Positions 12,641 through 24,800 of a stretch of DNA of 64,000 bases are shown one piece after another. A model generated the notes under the pieces. That model was not told the origin of the DNA. It saw only the letters and a list, made by a program, of their open reading frames with translations, and searched no databases. The DNA comes from Platycnemis pennipes (lineage: Eukaryota; Arthropoda; Insecta; Odonata; Platycnemididae). How positions within the stretch are numbered: the first letter of the stretch is position 1; each line of letters starts with the position of its first letter. The DNA lies in contig OW121852.1 in assembly GCA_933228895.1 (NCBI GenBank), positions 102,383,544 to 102,447,543 on the forward strand, given 5' to 3'. The position numbers and the translations under genes are program-made.

Positions 12641-13913
12641 ACCAAATTACGGGTGTGAAAGAATTAAAATATTAACGCCTTCTTTGCTGTAAAATTACTA
12701 TTCTTTCACTCAATAATGAATCAAAATTTAGAAACATTCTGAAAACCTTAACAGAAACAGTAAAATTTAGACAGGCCAGCAATGACGCGTAGTTTGTACA
12801 ATACGTAAGCTAAGTTGCATTTCGGCCATAGTGTCGAATTTGTTTTTTTTCTGAGATAGAATTTGATTACTAACATTTTGAGCTCAAATCAACTGGAATT
12901 TAGGGAATTTTCCACAGACTTGGCTGCGAATATTCAGAAATTTTCTTGTTTTTAAATCGTCTTTTTGCTAATATAACTCTACGTAGCGTATATTCAGTAG
13001 AACGATCACGGGGAGAAACAAACGAATCTTCGGGCTCCGAAGACCGCTCTTGTGTTTGGCGTAGTTTTAGGTAGAAAGTTGCTCCAATTTTTCCTTGACA
13101 ATCTCCGTATTCTTCTCATCGATATTTTTGAACGCAATATATGAAACAGTAAACTATTATGTGACACCTTTAAGTGATTAATACATTTCACTTAGATAAT
13201 TGCATTTATATCATCACATGTCACCAATCCTAAGATATTTTTGACGAGCACACTTGGCTCTTTTGTCAGTTGGCTTCTTCATATTTACATTATTCTTCTC
13301 TTTCACATCTCTACCTGCACAATTCCCTTCATTAATCCAAATTGTTTTAGTATATGGCAGATTATGTCGTCCCGTCTTTTTCGTCCCCCCTCCACCCTTA
13401 GAGTGTGAATGTCCTCTCCATATCATGATTCAAAATAGTAAATGAAGTCGGACGCGGACTCAAGTCTTGCTATCTGGGACAGAAGACAACGACTGAGAAT
13501 ACATGTGAGCGTAGTATAAAAGTACATTCATTAGTAATTCATTTGCAATATGTAATTAGCAATGTCTGAAAAGCCATTCAGTAATTTTACCGACGATTGA
13601 CCCATACATATATTTGTTCACTTGTTTTTTCCCCATGGGGGCATCCTTATTTCGTTACTTTTGTGCCTCTAACATTTTATTAGGCATCAAACCTAAACAA
13701 AAATATTTTAATGTAAACTGAGTATACTATGACCATAGTTGGTGAAAAAAAATCCGACCCACTATTTTATTATTCACAGTGGACTTTTCATTGGCTAAAG
13801 AATAGAGATTTCAACAACAGATATTATGAAACAATATTATTATCTCTGTTGTTCATTTTTAATTGTTTTCATATCACGTTCAAATAATTTTAAAACATTT
13901 TTCGTCTTTGCAG

Positions 13914-13973
13914 GACGATGCCGTGCTGTGCAGTCTCAACAGGAGGACAAATATCGGTTTGCTCGTGGCTATG
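13914..13973 (+). ncRNA. Candidate internal exon
   Basis: A strong acceptor (TTTTTCGTCTTTGCAG|) is followed by 60 bases to GGCTATG|GTAAAA, a weaker donor. One frame is open through it but the product is not recognisable. Fits the + strand exon chain. Confidence 0.3.
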
Positions 13974-14190
13974 GTAAAAATAACTTTGTTTCAGGTTCTA
14001 CGATCTAAAAGGTATAAAAATCATGTGTACTTGGGTAACATTTGCATTTATGTACATTTGATTTTTTGTTTGTCATTGGAGCCAATTGCTCCACTTCTAG
14101 ACATGATCAGACGTGATCAAAGTCTGGTAAAAAGTGAAGGTAATTTCGTAAATCAAGCTTGATTGATGGTGTAAATGTCTTGTAAATACA

Positions 14191-14281
14191 GTCGGGGCCC
14201 CGACTTTATCTGGTAACATGGAGGACTAGTCCTCCAACTATAAGGCAAGAGGCCACTTGCCTTGTCATAAGAGTCGACTCT
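14191..14281. repeat. Cluster of four palindromes
   Basis: Within 91 bases: GTCGGGGCCCCGAC (14,191-14,204, perfect), GGAGGACTAGTCCTCC (14,220-14,235, perfect), AAGGCAAG/CTTGCCTT with a 6-base loop (14,242-14,263), and AGAGTCGACTCT (14,270-14,281, perfect). The cluster sits just upstream of the 348-bp array. Confidence 0.9.
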
Positions 14282-14439
14282 AGGCAGGAATGAGTTTGCA
14301 TAAAGTGTGTTGTGTATGATATGATGTGATGAATGTTACATGTATTATTTTTTCTTCTGCATCTATGTTTTGGTTGTGCCTATTTTTATTGGTGTGAAGT
14401 TTGTGTACTATGATGAGTGCTATTTATTTTTTATGCTGT

Positions 14440-15870
14440 TATATTCAGATTCTTTCACAGATAGGACGGCGCCTAGTGGGGATGCTCCATGCAGAGTAGA
14501 GAGTAGGAAAGTTAGTCAGTTTAGAATCTTTTCCGGCCATTATGGCCCATCGTATCAATCCGTTAGGGTTGAGTTAGTATCCACATTAATTTAAGTCTTC
14601 GTGAATGTAGAGCTTGCTCTAGTATTAAAACTCAAAAGTAATGGATTCGGGTCACAGTTTACCAAGTGCATCCAGTTGTGCTTAGTTTCTGAGTGACCAA
14701 TCCTCGCATATTTATAAAATGCACTTTCGGATATCTGCATTAAATGTGAGCAACTTTGCATTCACTCTATTGCTTGCTTGTTTATAATGTTCACTAACCC
14801 GCTCTCTCCTTAGGTAACTCCACAACGCCCCGGCCTGTCAGAGGGTAGGGTATGTAGTCAGTTTTCAATAATTTGAATCAAAGGCCCTTCCGGCCCGTCG
14901 TAACGACAGGGTAGATAGGACTTTGCGTATAGCTGATAGCATTATTTCATGGATGCAAAGTCTGCTCTAGTTTTAACAATCAAAAGTAATGGATTCGGAT
15001 CCCCAGTTACCAAGTGCATCCAGTTGTGCTTAGTTTCTGAGTGACCAATCCTCGCATTTTTATAAAATGCACTTTCGGATATCTGCATTAAATGTGAGAA
15101 ACTTTGCATTCACTCTATTGCTTGCTTGTTTATGATGTCCACTAACCCGCTCTCTCCTTAGGTAACTCCACAACGCCCCGGCCTGTCAGAGGGTAGGGTA
15201 TGTAGTCAGTTTTCAATAATTTGAATCAAAGGCCCTTCCGGCCCGTCGTAACGACAGGGTAGATAGGACTTTGCGTGTAGCTGATAGCATTATTTCATGG
15301 ATGCAAAGTCTGCTCTAGTTTTAACAATCAAAAGTAATGGATTCGGATCCCCAGTTACCAAGTGCATCCAGTTGTGCTTAGTTTCTGAGTGACCAATCCT
15401 CGCATTTTTATAAAATGCACTTTCGGATATGTGCATTAAATGTGAGCAACTTTGCATTCACTCTATTGCTTGCTTGTTTATAATGTTCAATAACCCGCTC
15501 TCTCCTTAGGTAACTCCACAACGCCCCGGCCTGTCAGAGGGTAGGGTATGTAGTCAGTTTTCAATAATTTGAATCAAAGGCCCTTCCGGCCCGTCGTAAC
15601 GACAGGGTAGATAGGACTTTGCGTTTAGCTGATAGCATTTCTTCATGGATGCAAAGACTGCTCCAGTAATTAATATCAAAATTCATGTAATTGGTGCTTG
15701 TGACACTTCCTACCTTTCAAAGGAGGTAGCAAATGTCTAAGGTGTCCTCTTCCACCATTTTTATTATGCCTTTTGGAATTTTTACTTAAATTTGAGTAAC
15801 TTTGCATCCAGTGTATTGTGTTTTGTGTGTATTAACCCGCTCTTTCCTTAAGGATCCCCTCACCGTCTCA
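14440..15870 (+). repeat. Array flanks: divergent units
   Basis: Outside the three near-identical units lie diverged ones: 14,440-14,632 upstream (shared GTTAGTCAGTTT, TTCCGGCC..GGCCC, GCTTGCTCTAGT) and 15,677-15,870 downstream (shared TGAGTAACTTTGCAT, ATTAACCCGCTCTTTCCTTA). The old array therefore had at least five units, and only the central ones were recently homogenised or duplicated. Confidence 0.65.
14633..15676 (+). repeat. Tandem array, 3 x 348 bp
   Basis: CAAAAGTAATGGATTCGG begins at 14,633, 14,981 and 15,329, exactly 348 bases apart, and the diverged next unit starts in register at 15,677. GGTAACTCCACAACGCCCCG recurs at 14,813, 15,161 and 15,509 with the same spacing. The three units differ at only a few positions. 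Each contains a splice-acceptor-like CGCTCTCTCCTTAG| and a small hairpin (CCCGTCG/CGACAGGG; in unit 1 at 14,894-14,911). There is no long open frame across units. Confidence 0.95.
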
Positions 15871-15916
15871 TCGAGTGTAGTGAAAGTGTTATGAGTGAAC
15901 CTGGAACAAGAAGAAA

Positions 15917-16038
15917 GTGAGTGTGGTGTCAATGTATTGTGAGTGTAGTGCCAGTGTTGTGTAAGTGAGTGTAGTGCCAGTGTTGTGTAAGTGAGTGTAG
16001 TGCCAGTTTTGTGTAAGTGATTTTGGTGTCAGTGTTTT
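15917..16038 (+). repeat. 26-bp minisatellite
   Basis: About five units. The core GTGAGTGTAGTGCCAGTGTT plus GTGTAA starts at 15,939, 15,965 and 15,991, with degenerate units at 15,917 and 16,017. Confidence 0.9.
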
Positions 16039-16604
16039 ACGAGATCCTATTTTATATGTGGTGAGCGTCATGAGGACTAGAGAGACTATTGAACTGAATT
16101 TCATGTAAAGTTGTGCTTGTATATTTTATGATCCTCCCTCCTCCTACCATTCCTACAGCTTCGCGGTGACAGCGGACAAGTAAGAAGAGAGATGGCAGCC
16201 ACGACTACCACCGATTAATAAGGATTTAATGTGAGTTTTGCGTTTTTTTTGCGGATTTATTTGTGTAATTTATTGCCCTATATATTGAATTTATAACGTT
16301 AACTTTAGCACTTATAGTGTGTACGGTTTTGTATATTGGTTGTTTGACCCGGGTCAATCCATGTGTGGTCGTTGAACTCCGGTTTTGCCTTGTGCACGGG
16401 CTCTTAGTTTTCGACATAGGTAGGATTCACACTCTTAGCGCCATTATGCGCTACCACCCATTTAAATTTTCAGATTTTTCCCCAATTTTATGATTTTCGT
16501 CACTGAGAGTTTGTTTCATTTTCTACCGTTCAATTCACACAGGTTTTTTCATCAATATGTTTTCTTTTACAGGTTTCCCTCATTTATTTTATTTTATTTT
16601 GCAG

Positions 16605-17060
16605 GTACATGTGTGAATGGTTAGTTTGAGAGTGTTTTGTTGACTGGTGAATGCCTGATGATGAACAGGGTCAGCGCCGATAGGGATGCGAATGAAATAG
16701 GTAGGCTTAGGGAATATAAGTAGTAATTTTAGTTTAGAGGGTGGGTGGATTTTAAATGGGGAAAATAGGGCTTAATGTCGTAGGTGCTTAGTTTATGGCT
16801 CATAGTCCGCTTGATATCGTCGCGTCTTGCCCTGGCCCTGGGAGTGAATGCGTGGAATAGGCCTCTGCGCAGCCCGGAGGGGAACGCAGGGGGAAACGCC
16901 ACGTTAAATAAAGGTTAACGAGCCGGTGGACGCGACCTCTTGGGTCCGGCATGGAATAGCGTCCATGTGTGCGTGTTCTGTGTAAATGATATAATAATAA
17001 CCCCTTTCAAGCTGATCGTAATAATTTTGCTATAACACAAATAAAATATTTTTAAAATTT
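16605..17060 (+). ncRNA. Candidate terminal exon with foldable core
   Basis: Follows an acceptor in a T-rich run (TTTTATTTTGCAG|) and ends near AATAAA at 17,040-17,045. Most of it is GC-richer than the surroundings and lacks a long frame. Inside, GTCGCGTC (16,819-16,826) pairs exactly with GACGCGAC (16,929-16,936), enclosing CCTCTGCG (16,862-16,869) with CGCAGGGG (16,885-16,892), which pairs with one G-U. The nested stems suggest a structured RNA. I do not recognise it as RNase P, MRP, SRP or a snRNA. Confidence 0.3.
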
Positions 17061-20000
17061 ATTTGCTATCCAAGTTTTATACTCGTAGAAGATAGAGGCA
17101 GATGTGTAAATGTATTTTTGTGCTAGGAAGTCTATTTAGTAAATAATACTGCAACCCCTTCACTATTCCTACATGCGGCTGTTACCGTGAGTGGAGAAAT
17201 TGGACGATTTGGCTTTCGAGGAGATTTCCGGAACGATATGAATTGGCATTGTACTAATATTCACCACCCTCTCTAGACTTACAAAAATATTTTTCCTAGC
17301 TAAAATGTTTCCCTTTTATTTGATTCATCCCAAGTCTCCTTATCCGTGACCTTGCGTTCTATGAATCATTCTGCTACAAGCTACTGCAAGAAATGTGCGG
17401 CTATATTTTGGCACTAAGACCTGTTCCCCGTTTTAAACTTGATATTAAACGTAATTTTCAAACCCTGTTTTTCCATAGTTAATTTGAATTATGTACATAT
17501 ATTCTGCACATTCAAGAAATATTCTACACATTTCTTCTGTCACTTGATTTACGATTTGTATTATGATTGTAGATGGTTTTTATCCTTGAGTTTCTAAATT
17601 GAAATTTTCTAACGTTTTCATTTCGTAATTCCTCTTCTAACTCGTTCTTTTTTTCGCTCTGACTATTACTTCCAATGGGTATCGATTTTTTGTAATCGTG
17701 CTGTCAGGTCATCACGTTTTACCTACAAAACCTGAGTGCATTTTTAAATTTCAGTTGTTAAAAATTTAAATTTTTAAATTTAATTTAAAAGTTAGTTACA
17801 ATGAAATGTAAATATGAACTTAATTATGTAAAGGAGAACTTGGGGCTGTACGTTGTAATGGTGTGAACAGTTAAATTGTTGCTCTGTTTTAAACATGTTT
17901 GAGTGTTAAGCAAGTGAAAAATATTTTATTCCAAAACATTATTGCTTTCAGCCAATTTTCATTTTGTTATAATTTGTTATCATTTTGTTATGATTTGGAC
18001 GTTTATATGTGCTTATAAGGGAATTATTGCCTAAAAGCGGCTTGAGTGGTTATAATGATCATTATATTCCTGCATTTTTAAATTATTTTCTCTTTGCTAT
18101 TCGTACTCAATTTATGTGACTTCATTTTATTCTTTGGGATGAACATTTTTTCAGTATTACGGTCATAAAACAATATATTTAAATATTTTTTTATTATTGA
18201 AGCACCGTTTCGAGAATACAGCGGCTCGTTTGCGATGATACTCATTTGCGATGTAATAATTACGAATAGTTACTACCTTTGCAGTGTTTTATTGTCAAAT
18301 CATTGCAACTTACATCTACTAACTTCACTGCATTATAGGTGGTAGTTAATTCATGGTATTTCCATTATCACGATGACCCTTTTTTTCCTAATAACTAATA
18401 TTTGCCATTGTCGTATACAGTTCATCTTTTTTTCTTGTATCGTATACCAATTTTATTTTCTTTTAACGTGTTTATTTCTTTATTTATTTCACGGTTTGTC
18501 ATTATTTTAACTGCCTGTGACGTCCGATAATAATTTTATTAATACTTCAACCTGTATATTTCTTTCACCACCAAATTAGCGGTGATAATTTACCTCTGTG
18601 TGATTCCTTAGTCTAATGTATAAGTAGAATAATAAATATAAAGAATTAAAAGCCATTAGTTAAAATCTATGATCCATAGTTTTAATAGTGGATATTTCAG
18701 AATAAGTCTACCTTTTTTACCTGGCACTTAACCTCCCATTTACAAAGGTTTTCATGGAATCGTCTTAATTAAAAGCATTAGTATTGAAAGTTATTCTTTT
18801 TAAATAATTGCTTCCTTCATTTGTTGATGGCAAAAAAATTACTTGTGATTGTATTGAAGTATGTTTCCACTCTTTTCCTAGGCTCATGAGTATATTCATG
18901 GTATGATTTTTGTTATATACTATATTGTTGGATTAAAATGTACAAATATGGGATCGTGTAAATTACATTATCATTCGTTTTAAACTTGTATTTGTTCATT
19001 TATCGATGTTCCCTTTTGTATGACAAACATTCGATGCTTGACAAACACTCTTCGCTATTTTCCTATGTTTTAAACATAATATATATATATTTTTTCTGTT
19101 TTCTGTTCATCAGTTTATATATACATTTTTTTCTGTATACATTTATGATATGATTGTGTGAACGTAAATTGTGCTTGTGCATTGCAATGAAAGTGTATAG
19201 TATCATCAGCTATTTATTGTGTTATTAAATTATTACTTTGATTTTTATTTCTTAAGTTTGGATGTAGAAAATAGATTTGTAGTTGATATTCCATGCGATG
19301 GCTATGTTCTCCAAGTTTCTCTTACTGCATTAGAATCTTTGTGTCGGTAATCGCTCTCTTTGAACGCATAAGAAGTAAGGGTTTATTGATTTAATGGGGT
19401 AAAAAGTCGTAATTTTATTGCAAAAAATATCCAATTGTTTCAAGGAATCCAATGAGGTCATCAATATTTCTCGTCACATCACCCAGTGGCCTTCAAGTGA
19501 TTTGTGTATTTTTATCAACCACACGAACCCACTTAGATCAACAAGTTGTATGTGTGTCGTTCAAGCACATAGTTGAATATTCGTTAACAAGAACGCATAT
19601 TAATGTGTATTGAGATTTATAAACAAAACAGTCCTTGAGTATGTTGAAACAAACCCTGCCTTATTTATTATAATATTGCAATACTTTTCTTCCCTATCAA
19701 TACATAGAAATTCTACAAAATTAATGGAAATGAAAAACATATATGATGTCTTCAGACCATTTTCTCATCCTGAGGGTTTTAAGCTGCGGATTTGAAAAAA
19801 GCACTTGGTCTCAAACCATCTCATCAAACGGAGACGTTATTTCGCAATCCTGACGAGTAGTAATTTTCCGAAGGAGTAATGAAGATTTTATTGAACCGCT
19901 CTCGAGTTTATTGCAATCCAGACGTTGTAATTGGGTTTAATTTCATGTACGCTGAAAAGTGATTATGTTAAGGGTGTTTCGATGTTAATTGCATTTCTGC

Positions 20001-20335
20001 ACTTTCTTCATTCGTATTTTGTTTTGGCACTTTTCCTTTATCTCATGAAGATTCATTCCATTCTTTGTATGCTTGTACCTAACACCGTACTGTGCCCAAC
20101 GTGGGTTTTGTGCTTTAGTGTATAATCGCTTGGCGATCCACGCTTATTGGGCCACGTAAAATTTGACTTGAATTGCGGTTGTATTTTCAGTGCAAATATT
20201 TTTTGACTCAAGTACATGTTATGACAGAATTTTCACAGTCCTGATGGGAAGTGGTTTTATGATATTCTTATTATTAATGACACAATAATTTATATAAAAT
20301 TGTTTGATATACGTTTCTTCAGTTTTTGTAATTTG
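17061..20335. other. AT-rich, no gene seen
   Basis: Very AT-rich with many poly-T runs. I see no conserved frame, transposon terminus or RNA signature. Confidence 0.45.
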
Positions 20336-20401
20336 ACTCTGGTGATAATAGTGGTAATTTTATTTCAGCGACTACTTGGGTTTTATAGTCACATGCAAAA
20401 T

Positions 20402-20504
20402 GAGCAAATATTTTTGCCATATGGCTTAAGGCACAGTGATCATTCACCCTTTGTTATACATCCCCACGGTTGCTCGAAGGGTGATGGTATCTTGATGTTT
20501 GCTC
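20402..20504 (+). ncRNA. Hairpin kept in duplicate (copy 1)
   Basis: Stem TCACCCTTTG (20,444-20,453) with CGAAGGGTGA (20,475-20,484), and outer stem GAGCAAA (20,402-20,408) with TTTGCTC (20,498-20,504). A small palindrome GCCATATGGC lies on the 5' side. The word TAAGGCAC (20,427-20,434) equals the first eight bases of miR-124, but the rest does not match. The hairpin is imperfect; RNA status is an inference. Confidence 0.3.
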
Positions 20505-22710
20505 TTCGTACGGACTTCACATGTTCACGAAATTTGTCAATAGCACGATAATGCAGTATTATTGACATTTTTAAGAATGTATTTAGCATATATAGCAGTA
20601 TATATTTACTGTTCAATATAATAATAATAAGTGGACGATGCTCATTTGTTTTTGTCATACTGATCATTTTCAGTAAGTGACTAAAGTGTTCAGAATTTCT
20701 CTGACTAAGATTTCTTTACAGTAACCACGGTTAATATCACTCATCGATTGATCTATTTATTGAAGCAAATTGTTGAAAGTTCATGAAAACACTTGGTTGC
20801 TAACGTTATACTCGTCGAGTGGCAATTTTGCGACGATATTCATCGATTGACATAAAACATAATTTACCTGTCGATTGTTATGCGGTTTATATCGTTATGC
20901 ACAATGACGTTTATGTAATGATGTCACCATCCTTTAAGACATAAGGACTTGAATTTCTTGGGAATTTTAACTTATTTTAGGTTAGTTTTAAGTTGAGTAA
21001 CTTCATTTCGAAAAAAACATTCTGAAAAATTTTGGTGATTTAACGTTTGTCCCATATACTTATATTTACATTTGACGTTTTATAGGTGTTTGTGATCTTC
21101 GTCAAAAATTAGACTCGCTTTTTCCTTCGTTTATGTATTACATATGTGTGTTCGTTTTAGTTATATTACTTTAAAAATGTTATCGTAATTGTTTGTATAT
21201 TAATTTTTTAAAATATTTTCATGGCAAAGGTTACATTTCTCCATTATTATTTTATTTTATGAAAGTACAGCACCGCTAAGTTGATGATATATTAATGTAA
21301 ATTAGAATATTTTAATTATTTCTAGTCGACACCGTGTATCTTCATATGCCATCCTTCGAGGGTTAAGATAGCTGATAAGAGATTCGTGTTGTCTATGGCC
21401 AGAAACTTGGCCGTTCACTGAAGTAATTATAATAATTTATTACATTCATTGAAATATTTTGCTGCATTATATTAATATTATATGCTTTTGAGGTGATTAG
21501 ATCAACATGCTCCCTATTTTGTAAAAATATATTCGTCGTATTAATTGTTGCTATGCAACTCATATAAACCTATAATATATTTTTTTTTCTTGTTGTGTAT
21601 TGCTCAAGTAGTATTGGGAAATAACTCTAGGCAAAATTATGTTATTATTTTGGTATCATCCAATTCTCCTTGACTGCAAATATGACAGACAACTCACGTG
21701 TGACTGCGATGGGTTGATTTTGCGTCAAAAATACTCGATTTTTTAATCTGTGAGGTGTCAGGGTAATTGTGTTTTAAAATAACGAAATTGATTTTTGATC
21801 TCAACTTATGTGTAAATTTATCATCGGAATAAATGAGGAAGCTCATCCCTACAATTCCTTTTTATGCTGCGCAACAATGTAGCACTTAGAGAGGTTTGAA
21901 AATTTGATTTTTGGCTCTTTGATCAGTTTCATGAAATATTTGGTATACTGTAGCATATTTATGTCCTAAAATGTGAAAAAATATTTGTTTAATGATTTTC
22001 GATATGCTTTTTTCAATTGGTGAAAACATTTATTTGGTCAATTACACTCGGCTGGACTCGCTTAAATTGAACTTTAATTTATATGATTTTAAACAGTTGT
22101 TGGGCAATATTTATTCGAGTCGTAGTCGGTCTGCGATAAAATCTTTTCTCCTACGCGCGAGTATTTTGTTTTTTCGCAGCAGAAATACTCTTGTATGCAA
22201 GTGCTGTTAAGGAAATACTTTCCGGTATTATTAAAAATGGCAGCAAACAAGTAAAACGTGACCTTGAATTCACTGGTTGCAGAGAAATTCTACGAAACTA
22301 TTTGGAGATGAAACTATTCTACCATATTTGTGGTACTTTTTACTGTATGGTGTTTATAGCTTGTCATAATAATGGCGTGATTTAGAAGAAGTACTTCATT
22401 TGATTATTTTTGTAGTCGGATAAGCTATGTTGAAGTATTTAAGCATAAGAGTTAAAATATTGGAGCCCCTTTCCTTAATCATATACTCCGCATTTCTTTC
22501 TGTGGCAGCTCTAAGATACTTCAACCGCGTATCTTTAGTAAGGATAAGAAGCCAAGACCATTCTGCCATTGTTTGCTGTGTGTTGCTGTTACATTATTAG
22601 TGATATTTACTTTCAATGGTTTACCTGTTTCAGGAAAATCATCATTTTCACAGATATGATTGGAGTTTGTGCGTTTTATTTCTCATCTGGTTTTATAGTC
22701 ACATGCAAAA

Positions 22711-22817
22711 TGAGCAATCATTTGTGCTACACAACCTAAGGCACAGTGATCTTTCACCCTTTGTTGTACTTCCTCACGGTTTCCCGAAGGGTGCATGATG
22801 TAATCACTAGTTGCTCA
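22711..22817 (+). ncRNA. Hairpin kept in duplicate (copy 2)
   Basis: Counterpart of 20,402-20,504: TCACCCTTTG (22,754-22,763) pairs with CGAAGGGTG (22,785-22,793), and TGAGCAA (22,711-22,717) with TTGCTCA (22,811-22,817). The loop and flanks have diverged while both stems persist. TAAGGCAC is retained at 22,737. Confidence 0.3.
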
Positions 22818-24800
22818 GGGTTGTGGACTTGACGAGTTCACGAATTTTGACAATAGCACGATAACGCAGTTTATATACATTTTGAAGAAGTCGTTCAGTA
22901 TGTGTTGTAGTATTTTCACAATTTAATATCAAAACATATGAGGACGATGTTTATTTGAATTTGTCATATTAAACATTTTCAGTATACTCATATGCGTTCA
23001 TATTCAGCTATATATTTTGAATAAGTCGTTTTGCATAGTGATATTATAACATATTATATTAATAACAAGCGTTATATAGGTATTTGGGAGTTTCATTAGG
23101 AAGTAATCGCAATATATTCCCAATTTAATGTCTTATTTTAAATGGACGATGTTTGTTTGAATTTGTTGTAGGAATTGCCCATTTTTACTGTGTGTTGTGC
23201 TCAGAATTACTCCGATTAAGATTTCTTTTCAGATACCACGGTCATTATTACTTATCGATTGCTGTGTTGATCGAAGCAAATTGTTGAAAGCTACCAACGT
23301 TACATTCATCGAATGGTTGTTGTGAAACGATATTCATCGAATGTCATAAAATATAATTCACCTGCCAAATGTTGTGCGGCTCATATCGTTATGGAAAATG
23401 ATGTTTATGTAATGACTTCACCATCCTTTAATTCATTAGGACATGTATTTATTTTAACTGTCAACTTATTTTAAGTGGGTCTAAGTTATGTAAGTTTAAT
23501 TTAAAATATCCGTTTGGAAACATTTTGGTGACTTAGGTAATGCTTCTTCGTTATATTATACTTATATTTACATTTGACGTTATAGAGTTATTTGGCAGTA
23601 TCATTAGAAAGTAAGATTTTGGTTATTCCTTCTTTTATGTATCACCTAAATTATGTCTGTATGTTACTGAGGATTCCGAGTTGATTGCAGTTACACTGCT
23701 TTAAATTAATTATCGTTATTATTTATATTTTTATATTTTACATTTCTCCATTATGATTTTATTTCATGAAGGGTAGCACTGCTGTTTTTATTATACATAA
23801 ATGAAAAGTATAATGTTTTCATTATTTCTAGTCAACACTGTTTATCTTCATTTTCTATCCTTCAGTAGTTAGAATATAACTGAAAAGAGATTCGTGTCGC
23901 CTATGGCCAGAAAATTTTCCGTTCACTGACGTAATTGTAATACTTTGTTGTATTCATTGATATATTTTGCTGATATTATATTAGTATTACATGTTTTTGA
24001 GGTGATGAGGTCAACATGCTTTCTATTTTGTAAAAAATATATTCGTCGAATGAATTTTTGCTATGTAACTCATTAAAGCTCAAATATATTTTTTTCTGCC
24101 TATGGTCTGCTCTAGTAGTGCTGTGAAATAACTCTAAGCAAAAGTTTATATTAACTTTTTGGTATAATCAAAATTCCCTGACTGCAGCTTCTGTAGCTTG
24201 AATCAGCTCACGTGTGACAGCGAAGAGTTGATTTTGCGTCACAAATACTCGTTTTTATAAACTATGAGGTGGAAGGGTATTTGTGTTTTAAAATATTGAA
24301 ATTGATTTTTGATCTCAACTCCTGTGAAATTGTGTCATTGGAGTAAATAAGAAAGCTCGTCCTACAACTATTTTTTACTGCGAAAAAATGATACACATTG
24401 AGAAGTTTGGAAATTTAAATTTTGGCTCTTTGATCAGTTACATGAAATTATTGTGAGACAGTACCATATTTACGTAACCTGAATATGAATAATATGAATT
24501 TTATTTTTGCATCCTTTACACATTTATACGCAGGTGTTGCTTTAAGAAATATTTTCCAGCATTACAGACAATTTCAGTAAACAAGCAGAAATTGCAAATT
24601 ACTGGTCGCAAAAAATTTTACGCAAACTATTTGAATTGCGGATTCATGCTCCTAATTCCTTTTTGGGACTGCTGGACATAGATACTTCAAAAACGTATCT
24701 GTGTTAAAGATAAAACGCCATGGCCATAATTATTTGCTGTGATTGTTGCTGTTACGTTTTTGCTGATTATAGCTTACGATTGTTTACCTGTTTCAGAAAA

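Larger units (their letters stand above)
20340..24800 (+). repeat. Old tandem duplication, ~2.2-2.3 kb units
   Basis: Unit 1 (about 20,340-22,630) and unit 2 (about 22,631-24,800) align along most of their length with many substitutions and indels. Shared anchors: TTTTATAGTCACATGCAAAA (20,381; 22,691), CCACGG..GATTGATC.. blocks (about 20,725; 23,238), ACCATCCTTTAA (20,927; 23,420), the TCTATGGCCAGAAA/CCTATGGCCAGAAA block (about 21,393; 23,901), and GATTTTGCGTCA.AAATACTCG (about 21,715; 24,230). A partial third unit may begin at 24,800 after TGTTTACCTGTTTCAG, which also precedes unit 2. No coding frame is shared. Confidence 0.75.

Noticed and set aside
13214..13445. Hydrophobic + frame resembling a signal peptide, and a lysine-rich minus frame
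   Set aside because: The + frame has no ATG, both strands are open, and neither has splice or promoter context.
16655..16675. C/D-box snoRNA suggested by ATGATGA
   Set aside because: No D box (CTGA) or terminal stem at the expected distance.
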